This document shows, piece after piece, positions 46,865-58,267 of a stretch of 64,000 bases of DNA. Location of the stretch: NCBI RefSeq assembly GCF_020379485.1, contig NW_026015743.1:1-64000 (forward strand), given 5' to 3'. This stretch comes from Brassica napus (lineage: Eukaryota; Streptophyta; Magnoliopsida; Brassicales; Brassicaceae). Under the pieces are notes generated by a model, which made no database searches, was not told the DNA's origin, and saw nothing but the letters and a program-made list of their open reading frames with translations. Every line of letters starts with the position of its first letter. Positions within the stretch are counted from its first letter, which is position 1. The position numbers and the translations under genes were made by a program.

Positions 46865-47339
46865 TGTTAAGATGAGTTCAGTATATGAGAAGAGATGACT
46901 TGAGGAGCTAAGGGAAATGGAGTTAGGAGAAGATTGGGCAAGGCCGTACAGAAGCCGTACTAGGCCGTACAGATTGGGCAAGGTAACTTGACCTCCGTGA
47001 ACCAAAGTTACTTAGGTAACTTTGTGTGTTGAGAAGAAGCCTTGCTTATCCTTATCCGATCAGACTGTTGCAAAAGGAAGAAGGGAGCGCACATGACAGC
47101 CTGTCCGCGGTTGGCATAAAGCAAAAGGAACCTTATCCTTAAGGAGGAAGCTTATTGGATCATTTGAATTAAAGCAAAAGCTTATCCCTTGTAATAGTGT
47201 AGTTTCCTAAACCCTAGTCTCTAATGTCGCCTCTCTATATATTGTAAACTCATGTCATTAATCAAAGTAAGAAAGTTATGAGTCTCTCTTAGTCTCTTTG
47301 TCTCTCAATGGTTCTATACTAGACTCTTAATCTCATTTC
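46865..47339 (+). repeat. E7 5' LTR, first piece
   Basis: First 475 bp (including the ATTTC target) of the E7 5' LTR, interrupted by E6; the remaining 76 bp are at 53435-53510. U3 holds three CCGTAC units (46943-46973) and TGACAGCCTGTC (47094-47105). A TATA run lies near 47235-47243. U3 is unlike that of E3, but the sequence downstream of the TATA box matches E3 closely. Confidence 0.92.
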
Positions 47340-47956
47340 TATGACTTTAGAGTAATAAAGAGTAATCTGAGTGTTTAGAATAGATTTGAGAGAGATTAGA
47401 GAAGAAACGAGTGTAGAGAGTAAGAGATTAGATCAAGAGTCTAAGAGAAACGCCATGGAGGCTAAGAATACTCAGAACTGTCTAATCTTATTAATGAGAC
47501 TGAGTTACATATATATAGTGTCGAGATTAGGGCTTTACAATACAAGAGGATAAGCTAAAGCATGTGTAGTCAAAGAAGGGTGGAGCGCTTAGTTTGAAAT
47601 GATCCAATGAGGTTCTCCACATGTGTAAGGCATCTAGGATCTTGGATAAGATCCCTTTTACCTTTCCAGCTGTGCCAGACTGTCACGCCCAGCTTCTTCC
47701 TTTCCCTTAACGGTCACAACTCATCCTAAGCTTTGGGTAAAGCTTCTTCCCTTCAACCGAGTTACCCGGGTAAGTCTCTTTTACCTTTGGTCGAGTCTGG
47801 TCGATACAATGTGTACGGCCGGTACGGCCGGTACGGCCTGTACGGCCCGTCCGTACCAAACTCTCCCATGCTCTCCATTCCTTAGTTCTACACTTCCTTA
47901 TCTCTTCATGCCTTCAACCCCTCATCTCTTCTCCTTATACTCAGCTCATCTCAACA
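47340..47956 (-). repeat. E6 3' LTR (left)
   Basis: 617 bp; sense TGTTGAGATGAGC to AAAGTCATA. U3 carries GTACGGCC units at a 9-bp spacing (about 47813-47857) and CTGTCA near 47680. The terminal TA is confirmed by the ATTTC duplication. Confidence 0.92.
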
Positions 47957-47965
47957 CTCCCCCTC
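47957..47965 (-). other. E6 polypurine tract
   Basis: Sense GAGGGGGAG adjoining the 3' LTR. Confidence 0.85.
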
Positions 47966-48064
47966 AATCTTAGCTTTGTGAAAGTCTAAGATTGGACAGC
48001 CATGAGATCTTCCTCATTAAAAACCTTACCAAGGAAAACCCATTGGGATAAAACCTTGATAAGG
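47965..48064 (-). other. E6 conserved 3' stem-loop pair
   Basis: Stem-loop A has arms at 48024-48034 and 48054-48064 (sense CCTTATCAAGG with CCTTGGTAAGG). Stem-loop B is at 47965-47994 (sense CAATCTTAG with CTAAGATTG). Both stems show paired changes relative to E3 and E5, which keeps them intact. Confidence 0.75.
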
Positions 48065-48096
48065 GAAAAAGAGTAAAGACCTCATGACTTAGGGGA

Positions 48097-51000
48097 TCAG
48101 CTCCTTCTCTTACCAAGATCAATGAGTCCCAATCTAATGTGAATGGACTCCATTGTCTTTTGCCTTGCAGCCTTGGTGAACACATCCGCTAACTGATCTT
48201 CACTTCTAGTGTAGCATGGCAAGATCACTCCTAGCACAATCATCTGCCTCACCTTGTGACAATCAACCTCAATGTGCTTGGTTCTCTCATGAAACACCGA
48301 GTTGGAGGCAATGTGAATGGCAGCTTGGTTATCACAATGCATTGTCATTGGCGTGGCTTGATCAATCTCCAAATGCTTCAAGATGCCCTTGATCCACACC
48401 AGCTCGTTGGTCAGCTTCAGCATAGCTCTATACTCGGCTTCTGCACTTGAGCAAGACACCACCTTCTGCTTCTTACTCTTCCAAGTAACCAAGTTGCCTC
48501 CAATGAATGTGCAATAGCCTGTGGTTGATCTCCTGTCTGCTCTATCACCAGCCCAATCCGCATCACAGTATCCAACCACTTCAGTGCTCCCATTGCAACC
48601 CATCCATACTCCTTGATCAGGTGAGCCGTTGAGGTACATCAAGATCCTCTCCACCATGCGCCAATGATGTTCCTTAGGCACTTGCATGTGTTGACTCACC
48701 TGATTCACAGCAAAGCAAATATCAGGTCTAGTTATGGTAAGGTAAATCAATTTACCAACTAGCTTTCTATAGAGTTTAGGATCCTGATAAGGTTTGCTGT
48801 CTTCAATCTCCCCCTCTCGTGGGACTTTGTAGCCATCCTCCATAGGCATCCTTGCTGTCTTGCCTCCATAAGCACCTGCACCTTTCAAAAGATCAAGTGT
48901 ATACTTCCTTTGGGACATGAACAAACCTTCCTTGGATCTACATATCTCAATTCCAAGAAAGTATTTCATTTCTCCCAAGTCTTTAATCTCAAACATGGAT
49001 TTAAGAAACTCCTTGGTTGCTATGATACCTTCCTTATCACTTCCTGTGATAATGATATCATCAACATACACAAGGAGTGCAATCATACCTGAGGAAGTAG
49101 TGAGAGTGAAGAGGGTGTGGTCTAGTTCAGACTTCTTGAAGCCTCGGCCATTCAGAGTGGTACTCAGCTTGTTGTACCAAGCTCTTGGTGATTGCTTCAG
49201 TCCATAGATAGCTTTCTTCAGTCTCAACACATTCCCTCTCTTCACTAAGTGTTCCAAGCCTGGAGGTGGATGCATATACACTTCATCCTCCAGCTCTCCT
49301 TGTAGAAATGCATTCTTCACATCCATTTGCCATAAGCCCCATCCAAGGTTCACAGCTAAGCTTAAGACAATCCGGATTGTGTGAAGTTTAGCTACTGGTG
49401 CAAAGGTCTCAATGTAATCTTCTCCATAAGTTTGAGTAAAGCCTCTTGCAACCAATCTTGACTTCTTCCTCTCCACCTTTCCATCAGCCTTATACTTGAT
49501 TGTGAAGATCCATCTACTAGTCACCGCCTTCTTCCCTTTTGGTAACTCACTCTCATACCATGTATCATTCTTGATCATAGCTCCTGCCTCAGCTCCAACT
49601 GATTCCTTCCATTCTTTATCCATCATTGCCTCTTCATAGCTTCTTGGTATGTAGTTCTCATCCAAGTTTACCATAAAAGCACAATGTTCTTCAGGGTATT
49701 GAGCAAAGGAACACACAGCTTGAGAAGGATGCTCCACAGCCTGGGCATTGTAGTACACTCTCGTGCTTACCCAGTTGGAAGCATCTCTCCTGATCCGTGT
49801 GCTTCTTCTCAATGCTGGTTCCGGTTGTTCCACTTGTGATTCTTCTCCACTTTCTTGTGGTACAGAAGTAGACACTTCAACTGCCTCTTCTTCTCCTAGC
49901 TGACTTGCTTCAGCTCCATCTTGCTGTTCACTTACTTCCACATCTTGATCATGTGTACCAGATGCTTCACTACTCTCTTGAGTTGTCTCTGGTTCACTCC
50001 TTTCCCCCCCATGATCAGAAGTGGGAGTTGCTGAACGCCCACCAGTTGGTGGTTGAGATCCTGGGTTACTGCCAGATCCTTGCTGATCTTGTCTCACCTT
50101 GACTCCAATACTTTCTAAGATGATCCGCAAGGTAGTGGCTCTCTCCGAGGTAAGATCCTTCAAGTCTTCTTTGTTTTGCTCCTCATAATATCCTCTCTCT
50201 TCAACAAACTTCACATCCCTTGATACCAGCACCCTTCTTGTGTCTGGATTATAACACTTGTATCCCTTTTGAGTTGTAGAGTAGCCAATAAACATTGCCT
50301 TAGTACTCCTAGCTTCAAGCTTGTTTCTCAACTCCCCGGGTATCAAAACATAACATAAACACCCAAAGATCCTTATATGTTCTAATGAGGGTTTATGTTT
50401 GTTGAGAACCTCAAATGGTGACTGCCCTTTCAGGATCAGTGTGGGAGTCCTGTTGATTAGATAGCAGGCCGTGGCTACTGCATCACTCCAAAACTTCTTA
50501 GGTACATTAGCTTGAAACATCATTGATCTTGCAACTTCCATAAGGTGCCTATTCTTCCTCTCAGCCACACCATTCTGTTGTGGAGTGTAGGGACAGCTTG
50601 TTTGATGAAGAATTCCATACTGAGATAAGTGTTGCTTGAAAGCTTGTCCAATGTATTCTCCTCCATTATCTGACCTGAAAATCTTAATCTTGGCTTGATA
50701 ATGGTTAGTTACATAGGATTGAAAATTTTTAAATGCATCAAGCACCCTATCTTTAGTTGGAATTAAGGTTAACCAGGTGTATTTAGATTTTTCATCAATG
50801 AATGAGACATAATACTTATGATTCTCTCTAGATAAACAAGGAGCAGTCCATACATCAGAGTGAATAAGATCAAAGCACTTCTCATAAACCGTAGAAGAGT
50901 TTGGAAAAACAGTTTTACAATGCTTGCCTAAAATGCAAGCTTCACAATCATTGTTTTCAAAAGAAACACCTGGCAACATCAGTTTTAAAGCCTTATTATG

Positions 51001-52620
51001 AGGGTGTCCTAGTCTAGCATGCCACAATGCATTCTTATTTAAACTAGGAACAGAAGCAGTAGTAAAAGAGCAGCTAATATCAGAAACAGGAGCAAGATCT
51101 TCAAGCAAATATAAGTCTCCTTTTGTTACTCCTTTTCCAATCACTTTGCTGCTTTCAATATCCTGAAACTTCACATCATTAGGACTAAATATGACATTGC
51201 ATTGCAAGTCAGTTGCACATTTCTTGACAGATAATAAGTTTGAAGTAAAGTCAGGCATATAGAAAGCTTTTGAGTCTTTACTAAACAGTTTAAGTGTTCC
51301 TATTCCTTTAATTGGAACCTTATCACCATTTGCAATCATCACATGACCCTTAGTAGGCACAATGTTCTTAATTAACTTAGTATCACTAATCATGTGATGT
51401 GAAGCACCTGAATCTACAATAAGAGGTCTAGTTGATTGATTACTAGCAAGGTGAGCGAGTATACTAGATGGCTTATATGCATTGTAGTTATTTGCACTTC
51501 TTAGAGACCTAGCTATACTATCAGTTCTAGTGATGCAATCTAAGTCTCCTACAGTCCTAGCAATCATGGAAGCACCATAAGAATAACCATAGATGTTACC
51601 GTTATCCTTGAACATCTTGATGAGTGCATCAATGTCAGCCTTCCTTATGAAGTCCTGATCATTGTTGCGGCTGCTAGGAGCTCCCATGTACGCCACCAGA
51701 GACTTGCCATCACTTGTACCACCTTCTTGAGCCTTGCTAGTACCCACATCACTTGACCCGTCAGACATGTGAGCTCTAGCTTCCCTTTCCTTCATGAACT
51801 TTGCCGGTTTGAGGTGTGGGTGGAGTATCCAACACTGGCTCTTCTTGTGGCCTTGCTTCTTGCAATGATCACAGCTCCCATTGAACCTCCTATCCTCAAA
51901 CTTCCCATTCGTAGCTCTGTTAGCTTGTGGAGTCTCTCCTTGCTCAGCTTGAGCGGCTTGGTTAGCTAAAGACAACTCCCCCTTCTTCCCAAACAACCCA
52001 ATTGACCCTTGCTCTTTCTGAATCCTAGAACACACTTCCTCCAAGTCAGGTAGAGTATCATCTCTCAGCATGTGTTGTATCAGCCCACTGTATGCCGGAT
52101 TCAGTGTCAAGAGCAGTCCAAAGACCTTGTCCTGCTCACGCCTCTTGATTAGCTCACTAGGATCAACCGTGCTTGGCCTCAACATCTCTAGCTCGGACCA
52201 GAGTGACCTGAACCTTCCTAGGTGCTTGGTAAACTCCATGTCTTCTTGAGTCAAGTTGTTGATCTCTTGCTTTACCTCAAAGACTCTGCTCAGGTTGGAT
52301 GTGTTTCCATACACCCTCTTTAAGGTATCCCACAACTCCTTTGCTGTCTCACAGTAGCAGTATGCATCCAGAATCGCCGGCTCTAAGGAAGCATGAAGAA
52401 CTGACATCACCATCATGTCTTCCTGCTCCCACCTCTCAAATGGATCCTTTGCTGTCTCATCCTTGTCTTCTTCTTGAGCAACCGGCTTTGGGGCCGTTCC
52501 AGAGGTAATGTGTCCCCACAAGCCTTTGCTCCCAACTGCGGTCTTCACCATCCGTGACCAAACTAGGTAGTTGTTCCCCTTGAACACTACCGCCACCTTC
52601 ATCTTCATCCCACTATCCAT
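48097..52620 (-). CDS. E6 Gag-Pol polyprotein, intact
   Basis: A 1507-residue polyprotein. The frame is open upstream to 52677, but the ATG at 52620 (MDSGMKMKVAV) aligns with the E3 and E7 start and is preferred. Domains: capsid region; CX2CX4HX4C knuckle CDHCKKQGHKKSQC (about 249-263); protease DSGASHH (about 400); pre-integrase HARLGHPH...CEAC (about 532-560); integrase HSDVW (about 587), RSDNGGEY (about 650) and VAERKN (about 686); acidic linker with repeated E/Q/S-rich stretches; reverse transcriptase from about 1038 with YVDD (about 1185); RNase H with CDADWAG, SSAEAEY and CDNQA (about 1353 on). All catalytic motifs are present and there are no breaks. With near-identical LTRs it is a good candidate for a recently active autonomous element. 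Confidence 0.95.
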   Translation of the reverse strand: MDSGMKMKVAVVFKGNNYLVWSRMVKTAVGSKGLWGHITSGTAPKPVAQEEDKDETAKDPFERWEQEDMMVMSVLHASLEPAILDAYCYCETAKELWDTLKRVYGNTSNLSRVFEVKQEINNLTQEDMEFTKHLGRFRSLWSELEMLRPSTVDPSELIKRREQDKVFGLLLTLNPAYSGLIQHMLRDDTLPDLEEVCSRIQKEQGSIGLFGKKGELSLANQAAQAEQGETPQANRATNGKFEDRRFNGSCDHCKKQGHKKSQCWILHPHLKPAKFMKEREARAHMSDGSSDVGTSKAQEGGTSDGKSLVAYMGAPSSRNNDQDFIRKADIDALIKMFKDNGNIYGYSYGASMIARTVGDLDCITRTDSIARSLRSANNYNAYKPSSILAHLASNQSTRPLIVDSGASHHMISDTKLIKNIVPTKGHVMIANGDKVPIKGIGTLKLFSKDSKAFYMPDFTSNLLSVKKCATDLQCNVIFSPNDVKFQDIESSKVIGKGVTKGDLYLLEDLAPVSDISCSFTTASVPSLNKNALWHARLGHPHNKALKLMLPGVSFENNDCEACILGKHCKTVFPNSSTVYEKCFDLIHSDVWTAPCLSRENHKYYVSFIDEKSKYTWLTLIPTKDRVLDAFKNFQSYVTNHYQAKIKIFRSDNGGEYIGQAFKQHLSQYGILHQTSCPYTPQQNGVAERKNRHLMEVARSMMFQANVPKKFWSDAVATACYLINRTPTLILKGQSPFEVLNKHKPSLEHIRIFGCLCYVLIPGELRNKLEARSTKAMFIGYSTTQKGYKCYNPDTRRVLVSRDVKFVEERGYYEEQNKEDLKDLTSERATTLRIILESIGVKVRQDQQGSGSNPGSQPPTGGRSATPTSDHGGERSEPETTQESSEASGTHDQDVEVSEQQDGAEASQLGEEEAVEVSTSVPQESGEESQVEQPEPALRRSTRIRRDASNWVSTRVYYNAQAVEHPSQAVCSFAQYPEEHCAFMVNLDENYIPRSYEEAMMDKEWKESVGAEAGAMIKNDTWYESELPKGKKAVTSRWIFTIKYKADGKVERKKSRLVARGFTQTYGEDYIETFAPVAKLHTIRIVLSLAVNLGWGLWQMDVKNAFLQGELEDEVYMHPPPGLEHLVKRGNVLRLKKAIYGLKQSPRAWYNKLSTTLNGRGFKKSELDHTLFTLTTSSGMIALLVYVDDIIITGSDKEGIIATKEFLKSMFEIKDLGEMKYFLGIEICRSKEGLFMSQRKYTLDLLKGAGAYGGKTARMPMEDGYKVPREGEIEDSKPYQDPKLYRKLVGKLIYLTITRPDICFAVNQVSQHMQVPKEHHWRMVERILMYLNGSPDQGVWMGCNGSTEVVGYCDADWAGDRADRRSTTGYCTFIGGNLVTWKSKKQKVVSCSSAEAEYRAMLKLTNELVWIKGILKHLEIDQATPMTMHCDNQAAIHIASNSVFHERTKHIEVDCHKVRQMIVLGVILPCYTRSEDQLADVFTKAARQKTMESIHIRLGLIDLGKRRS

Positions 52621-52794
52621 CTTGAAGCAGCTAGACGTAAACAGCTTGCTAAATCTTGGACTGAGAGTAGTAATCACACCAACAAGACTAGGAACACAAC
52701 CGGAGAAGACTTGAAGCTTGAATCTTCAACGCCCAGCTCCTAGCTTCTATCCTTTGTCTTGATACAAACCTCAACAAGAACTCAGATTCTCACG

Positions 52795-52812
52795 AACCTG
52801 GCTCTGATACCA
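52795..52812 (-). other. E6 primer binding site
   Basis: Sense TGGTATCAGAGCCAGGTT next to the 5' LTR; 174 bp of leader precede gag. Confidence 0.92.
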
Positions 52813-53429
52813 TATGACTTTAGAGTAATAAAGAGTAATCTGAGTGTTTAGAATAGATTTGAGAGAGATTAGAGAAGAAACGAGTGTAGAGAGTAAGAGA
52901 TTAGATCAAGAGTCTAAGAGAAACGCCATGGAGGCTAAGAATACTCAGAACTGTCTAATCTTATTAATGAGACTGAGTTACATATATATAGTGTCGAGAT
53001 TAGGGCTTTACAATACAAGAGGATAAGCTAAAGCATGTGTAGTCAAAGAAGGGTGGAGCGCTTAGTTTGAAATGATCCAATGAGGTTCTCCACATGTGTA
53101 AGGCATCTAGGATCTTGGATAAGATCCCTTTTACCTTTCCAGCTGTGCCAGACTGTCACGCCCAGCTTCTTCCTTTCCCTTAACGGTCACAACTCATCCT
53201 AAGCTTTGGGTAAAGCTTCTTCCCTTCAACCGAGTTACCCGGGTAAGTCTCTTTTACCTTTGGTCGAGTCTGGTCGATACAATGTGTACGGCCGGTACGG
53301 CCGGTACGGCCTGTACGGCCCGTCCGTACCAAACTCTCCCATGCTCTCCATTCCTTAGTTCTACACTTCCTTATCTCTTCATACCTTCAACCCCTCATCT
53401 CTTCTCCTTATACTCAGCTCATCTCAACA
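52813..53429 (-). repeat. E6 5' LTR (right)
   Basis: 617 bp, almost identical to the left LTR, with the 9-bp-spaced GTACGGCC array (about 53286-53330) and a TATA run (plus-strand ATATATATAG near 52982-52991). Confidence 0.92.
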
Positions 53430-53434
53430 ATTTC

Positions 53435-53510
53435 ATACTCAAATCTCTTCTAAATCACTTCTAGTCTTTCTTATTTACTCAGATTACTCTACTCAATCCT
53501 AAAAGTGATA
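53435..53510 (+). repeat. E7 5' LTR, second piece
   Basis: Last 76 bp of the E7 5' LTR after E6, ending AAAAGTGATA. Together with 46865-47339 it restores the 551-bp length of the 3' LTR. Confidence 0.92.
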
Positions 53511-53528
53511 TGGTATCAGAGCCAGGTT
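53511..53528 (+). other. E7 primer binding site
   Basis: TGGTATCAGAGCCAGGTT directly after the LTR. The 197-bp leader is close to that of E3 and also contains an out-of-frame ATG ORF (53593-53889) overlapping gag. Confidence 0.92.
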
Positions 53529-53725
53529 CCTAGAGAACTTGGTTTCGTTGGGTTCTTTGAAGATTCAAGATTGAAGCTTTGAAGAAACAGTTTTGTGTTC
53601 TTGTGTTCTTAAGCGGTTCTGGGTAGTTTTTCTGAGTTCTATTGGTTGTTTGGAGCTGCTAGTGTTCGCTCAAGACAGTTACCTCAAGAGAAAGTTATTG
53701 AAGTCTAAAGGGTTCTACATTCAAC

Positions 53726-56700
53726 ATGGAGAGTGGGATGAACATGAACATGAAGGTGGCGGTTTGTTTCAAGGGAAACAACTACTTGGTGTGGTCTCGG
53801 ATGGTGAGAACCACAGTGGGAAGCAAGGGGCTTTGGAAGCACATCACGCCAGGAGAAGCTCCAAAGCTCATCACTCAAGGAGAGGCTGAAGATGAAGCGG
53901 CAAGCAAGGCAGAAGAGAAGTGGCATCAAGAGGACATGTTGGTGATGTCTGTGCTTCATGCGTCCCTTGAGCCGGCCATTCTGGATGCATACAGCTACTG
54001 TGAGTCTGCTAAAGAGCTGTGGGATACCTTGAAGAAGGTGTATGGCAACACTTCAAACCTAAGCCGAGTGTTTGAAGTGAAGCAAGCCATCAACAACCTT
54101 GTACAAGAAGACATGGAGTTCACCAAGCATCTAGGGAGATTCAGGAGTCTCTGGTCCGAGATGGAGATGCTTAGGCCAAGCACAACGGATGCTGATGAGC
54201 TTAACAAGAGGAGAGAGCAAGACAAGGTCTTTGGGCTACTCCTCACGCTGAACCCGGCTTACAACGGTCTCATCCAGCACCTGCTGAGGGAGGACAATCT
54301 ACCTGACCTTGAGGATGTGTGTGCACGGATTCAGAAGGAGCAAGGCTCCATTGGGCTGTTTGCAAAGAAAGGAGACCTTTCCCTTGCAAGCCAAGCAACT
54401 CAAGAGGAGGGGAGTGAAGCTCCGCAAGCAAACAAGGCTGCTGCGCATGGGAAGTTTGAGGAGAGGAGGTTCAATGGGAACTGTGATCACTGCAAGAAGC
54501 ATGGCCACAAGAAGAGCCAATGCTGGATCCTTCACCCACACCTCAAGCCGGCAAAGTTCATGAAGGACCGTGAAGCAAGGGCTAATGCATCAGATGGAAC
54601 GGGTGGAGCTGGTACAAGCAAAGGAAAGGAGATAGATGGGCGTGAGGCAGGGGATGGGAAGTCTCTTGTTGCCTACACCGGGGCACCAAGCAACCGTGGG
54701 AACAATGATCAAGAGTATCTAAGGAGATCCGACCTTGATGCTCTCATTAAGATGTTCAAGGAGAATGGTAACATCTTTGGGTATTCTTTTGGTGCTAGGG
54801 TGGTAGAGAACTATGAGAATCTAACTAGAACTGATAGGATGCATGAGAGCTTGATAGAAATGGTAAATCAATCTAGGATTGCAAACTTTGCTAGAAATGA
54901 TCATGCATTCAAACCATCTAGTATCCTTGCGCATATTGCTAGTTCTCATGACATTAAGCCATTAGTGATTGATTCAGGTGCATCTCATCATATGATAAGT
55001 GATACTAGCTTGATTAAAAACATTGTGCCAATGAATGGAAATGTAATGATTGCTAATGGAGATAAGATTCCTATTAGAGGAATAGGAAGTCTTAAACTGT
55101 TTGATAAGAAACTAAAGCTTTTTATATGCCTGAATTTACATCAAACTTGTTATCTGTTAAGAAGTGTGCTACTGATTTGCAATGCAATGTTATATTCAGT
55201 CCTAATGATGTTAAGTTTCAGGATATTAAAAGCAGCAAGATGATCGGAAAGGGAGTGACTAAAGGAGAGCTATATTTACTTGAAGATCTCACTCCTGTTT
55301 CTAGATATAGCTGCTCGTTTACTTCTGTTTCTAGTTCTGGTTCATTGTGTGCTTCATAATAAGTAAAACTGATGTTGCCATGTGTGAAAGCTTGCATTTT
55401 AGGCAAGCATTGTAGAACTGTCTTTACCAAGTCTACTACTGTTTATGAAAAATGTTTTGATCTTATTCATTCTGATGTTTGGACTGCACCCTGCCTATCT
55501 AGAGAAAACCATAAGTATTATGTAACTTTCATTGATGAAAAATCCAAATACACCTGGTTAACCTTAATTCCAACCAAAGATAGGGTACTTGATGCATTTA
55601 AAAACTTTCAATCCTATGTGACTAACCATTACAATGCCAAGATAAAGATTTTCAGGTCAGATAATGGAGGAGAGTACACGGGACAAGCATTCAAACTACA
55701 CCTATCTCAGCATGGAATCCTTCATCAGACAAGCTGTCCCTATACCCCACAACAGAATGGTGTGGCTGAGAGGAAGAACAGGCATTTGATGGAAGTAGCA
55801 AGGTCCATGATGTTTCAATCCAACGTGCCTAAGAAGTTTTGGAGTGATGCAGTTGCTACGGCTTGTTATCTCATCAACAGGACACCAACTCTGATTCTTC
55901 AAGGACAATCACCATTTGAGGTACTGAATCAGTACAAGCCCTCTCTAGAGCATATGAAGATCTTTGGATGTTTGTGTTTTGTGATGGTGCCTGGAGAGAT
56001 AAGAAACAAGCTAGAGGCTAAGAGTTCAAAGGCAATGTTTATTGGATATTCATCAAGTCAGAAAGGATACAAATGCTATGATCCTAACACAAGGAGAGTG
56101 TTAGTATCTAGAGAAGTGAAGTTTGTTGAAGAAAAAGGATACTATGAGGAACAATTCAAGATGATTTGAAAGACCTCACTTCTGATAGAGCTGAAACCTT
56201 GAGGATTATCCTAGAGGGTCTCGGAATCAACATGAATCAAGGTGGGAGGAGCACTACTCCAGTACCGGATCATCAGACTTCCAATCTTGAGCATGAGGGG
56301 GGGAATGAAACAAGAACTCAAAACCGTGAAGAGACAAGTAGAGAAGAGAGTTCTGGTTCTCATGATCAAGCTGTGGAATCAAATGATCAACAAGAAGAAG
56401 CTGAAGAGAGTCAGCTAAGGGAAGAAGGAGCTGAAGCAAGTCAGCTAGGAGAAGAAAGATCTGAACCAAGTGTGCTGCCACAAGAAGAAGAACAAGAGAT
56501 GGCGCAAGAAGGGCCAGTGTTGAGAAGAAGTACAAGGCTGAGAAGGGATCCTTCCAGTTGGGTAAACACAAGAGTGTACTACAATGCCCAAGCTGTGAAG
56601 CATCCTACTCAGGCCGTGTGTTCTTTTGCTCAATATCCAGAAGCACATTGTGCATTCATGGTAAACTTAGATGAGAATCACATTCCAAGAAGCTATGAAG

Positions 56701-58235
56701 AGGCAATGGAGGATAAGGAATGGAAGGAATCAGTAGGAGCTGAGGCAGGAGCTATGATAAAGAATGATACATGGTATGAGAGTGAACTACCAAAAGGGAA
56801 GAAGGCAGTATCTAGTAGATGGATCTTCACAATCAAATACAAGGCTGATGGGCAGATTGAGAGGAAGAAGACTAGATTAGTAGCAAGAGGGTTCACTCAA
56901 ACATATGGAGAGGATTACATTGAGACATTTGCACCAGTAGCCAAGTTACACACCATTAGGATTGTCCTAAGCTTGGCGGTTAACCTTGGATGGGGATTAT
57001 GGCAAATGGATGTGAAGAATGCATTCTTACAAGGAGAACTTGAAGATGAAGTCTACATGTATCCTCCACCAGGTCTTGAACATCTAGTGAAGAAAGGGAA
57101 TGTACTGAGGCTAAAGAAGGCTATCTATGGGTTGAAGCAATCACCAAGAGCTTGGTACAACAAGTTGAGCACAACTCTGAACGGCCGAGGCTTTAAGAAG
57201 TCAGAATTGGATCATACTCTCTTTACCCTCACTACTCCCTCAGGTATGGTTGCTCTCCTTGTGTATGTGGATGACATCATTATCACAGGGAGTGATAAGG
57301 AAGGTATCAAAGCAACCAAGGAGTTTCTCAAATCTATGTTTGAAATCAAAGACTTGGGAGAAATGAAATACTTTCTTGGAATTGAGATTTGTAGATCCAA
57401 GGAAGGCTTATTCATGTCCCAAAGAAAGTATACACTTGATCTTTTGAAAGGTGCAGGTGCTTATGGAGGCAAGACAGCAAGGATGCCTATGGAGGATGGC
57501 TACAAAGTACCAAGAGAGGGGGAGATTGAAGACAGCAAGCCATTTCATGATCCTAAACTCTATAGAAAACTTGTTGGCAAATTGATTTATCTTACCATCA
57601 CAAGGCCTGATATATGTTTTGCTGTGAATCAGGTGAGCCAACACATGCAGCTTCCCAAGGAACATCATTGGCGTATGGTGGAGAGACTGCTGATGTATCT
57701 AAATGGCTCGCCGGATCAAGGAGTATGGATGGGGTGCAATGGAAGCACAGAAGTGGTGGGCTATTGTGATGCTGATTGGGCAGGAGATAGAGCCGACAGG
57801 AGATCAACAACCGGCTATTGCACATTCATTGGAGGCAACTTGGTGACTTGGAAAAGCAAGAAGCAGAAGGTGGTGTCATGTTCAAGTGCTGAAGCTGAGT
57901 ATAGAGCCATGCTGAAGCTTACAAACGAGTTGGTATGGATCAAAGGCATCTTGAAGCACTTGGAGATTGATCAAGCCACTCCAATGACAATGCATTGTGA
58001 CAATCAAGCTGCCATTCACATTGCATCCAACTCGGTGTTCCATGAGAGAACCAAGCACATTGAGGTTGATTGCCACAAGGTGAGACAGATGATTGTGCTT
58101 GGAGTGATCTTACCTTGCTATACGAGAAGTGAAGATCAGTTGGCTGATGTGTTCACCAAGGCAGCAAGACAAAAGACTATGGAGTCCATTCACATTAGAT
58201 TGGGACTCATAGATCTTGGGAAGAGAAGGAGCTGA
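53726..58235 (+). pseudogene. E7 gag-pol, broken in protease to pre-integrase region
   Basis: Close relative of the E3 gene. Gag with the CX2CX4HX4C knuckle (about residue 253) and protease DSGASHH (about 415) is open. A missing base near 55095 shifts the frame, and a second frame runs to 55359. Between about 55335 and 55392 several short deletions remove most of the HARLGHPH...CEAC pre-integrase zinc region. The integrase frame (55393-56169) keeps HSDVW, RSDNGGEY and VAERKN. Another missing base near 56155 precedes an open reverse transcriptase and RNase H (56166-58235) with YVDD, CDADWAG and CDNQA. The start is the same MESGMNMNMK ATG as E3. It cannot make a complete polyprotein, though Gag alone could be made. 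Confidence 0.92.
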
Positions 58236-58267
58236 TCCCCTTAGCTGTGAGATCTTTACTCTTTTTC

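Larger units (their letters stand above)
47340..53429 (-). mobile_element. E6: Ty1/copia element, subfamily C, intact, youngest of its nest
   Basis: Complete 6090-bp minus-strand element inside the E7 5' LTR, flanked by ATTTC (47335-47339 and 53430-53434). The two 617-bp LTRs differ at one position that I can see (ATGCC/ATACC near 47910 and 53383). The ORF is intact. Nesting shows it arrived after E7. Confidence 0.95.

Noticed and set aside
46860..47005. Extended N-terminus of the 46019-47005 ORF
   Set aside because: The first ~48 codons come from the E7 LTR joined to E5 coding sequence by the insertion; a chance fusion.
47371..47553. 60-codon plus-strand ORF in the E6 LTR, repeated at 52844-53026
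   Set aside because: It lies antisense within the LTR and occurs twice only because the LTR does.
53593..53889. 98-codon ORF over the E7 leader and gag start as a separate gene
   Set aside because: It is out of frame with gag and conserved only in the near-identical E3 leader; kept only as a possible upstream ORF.
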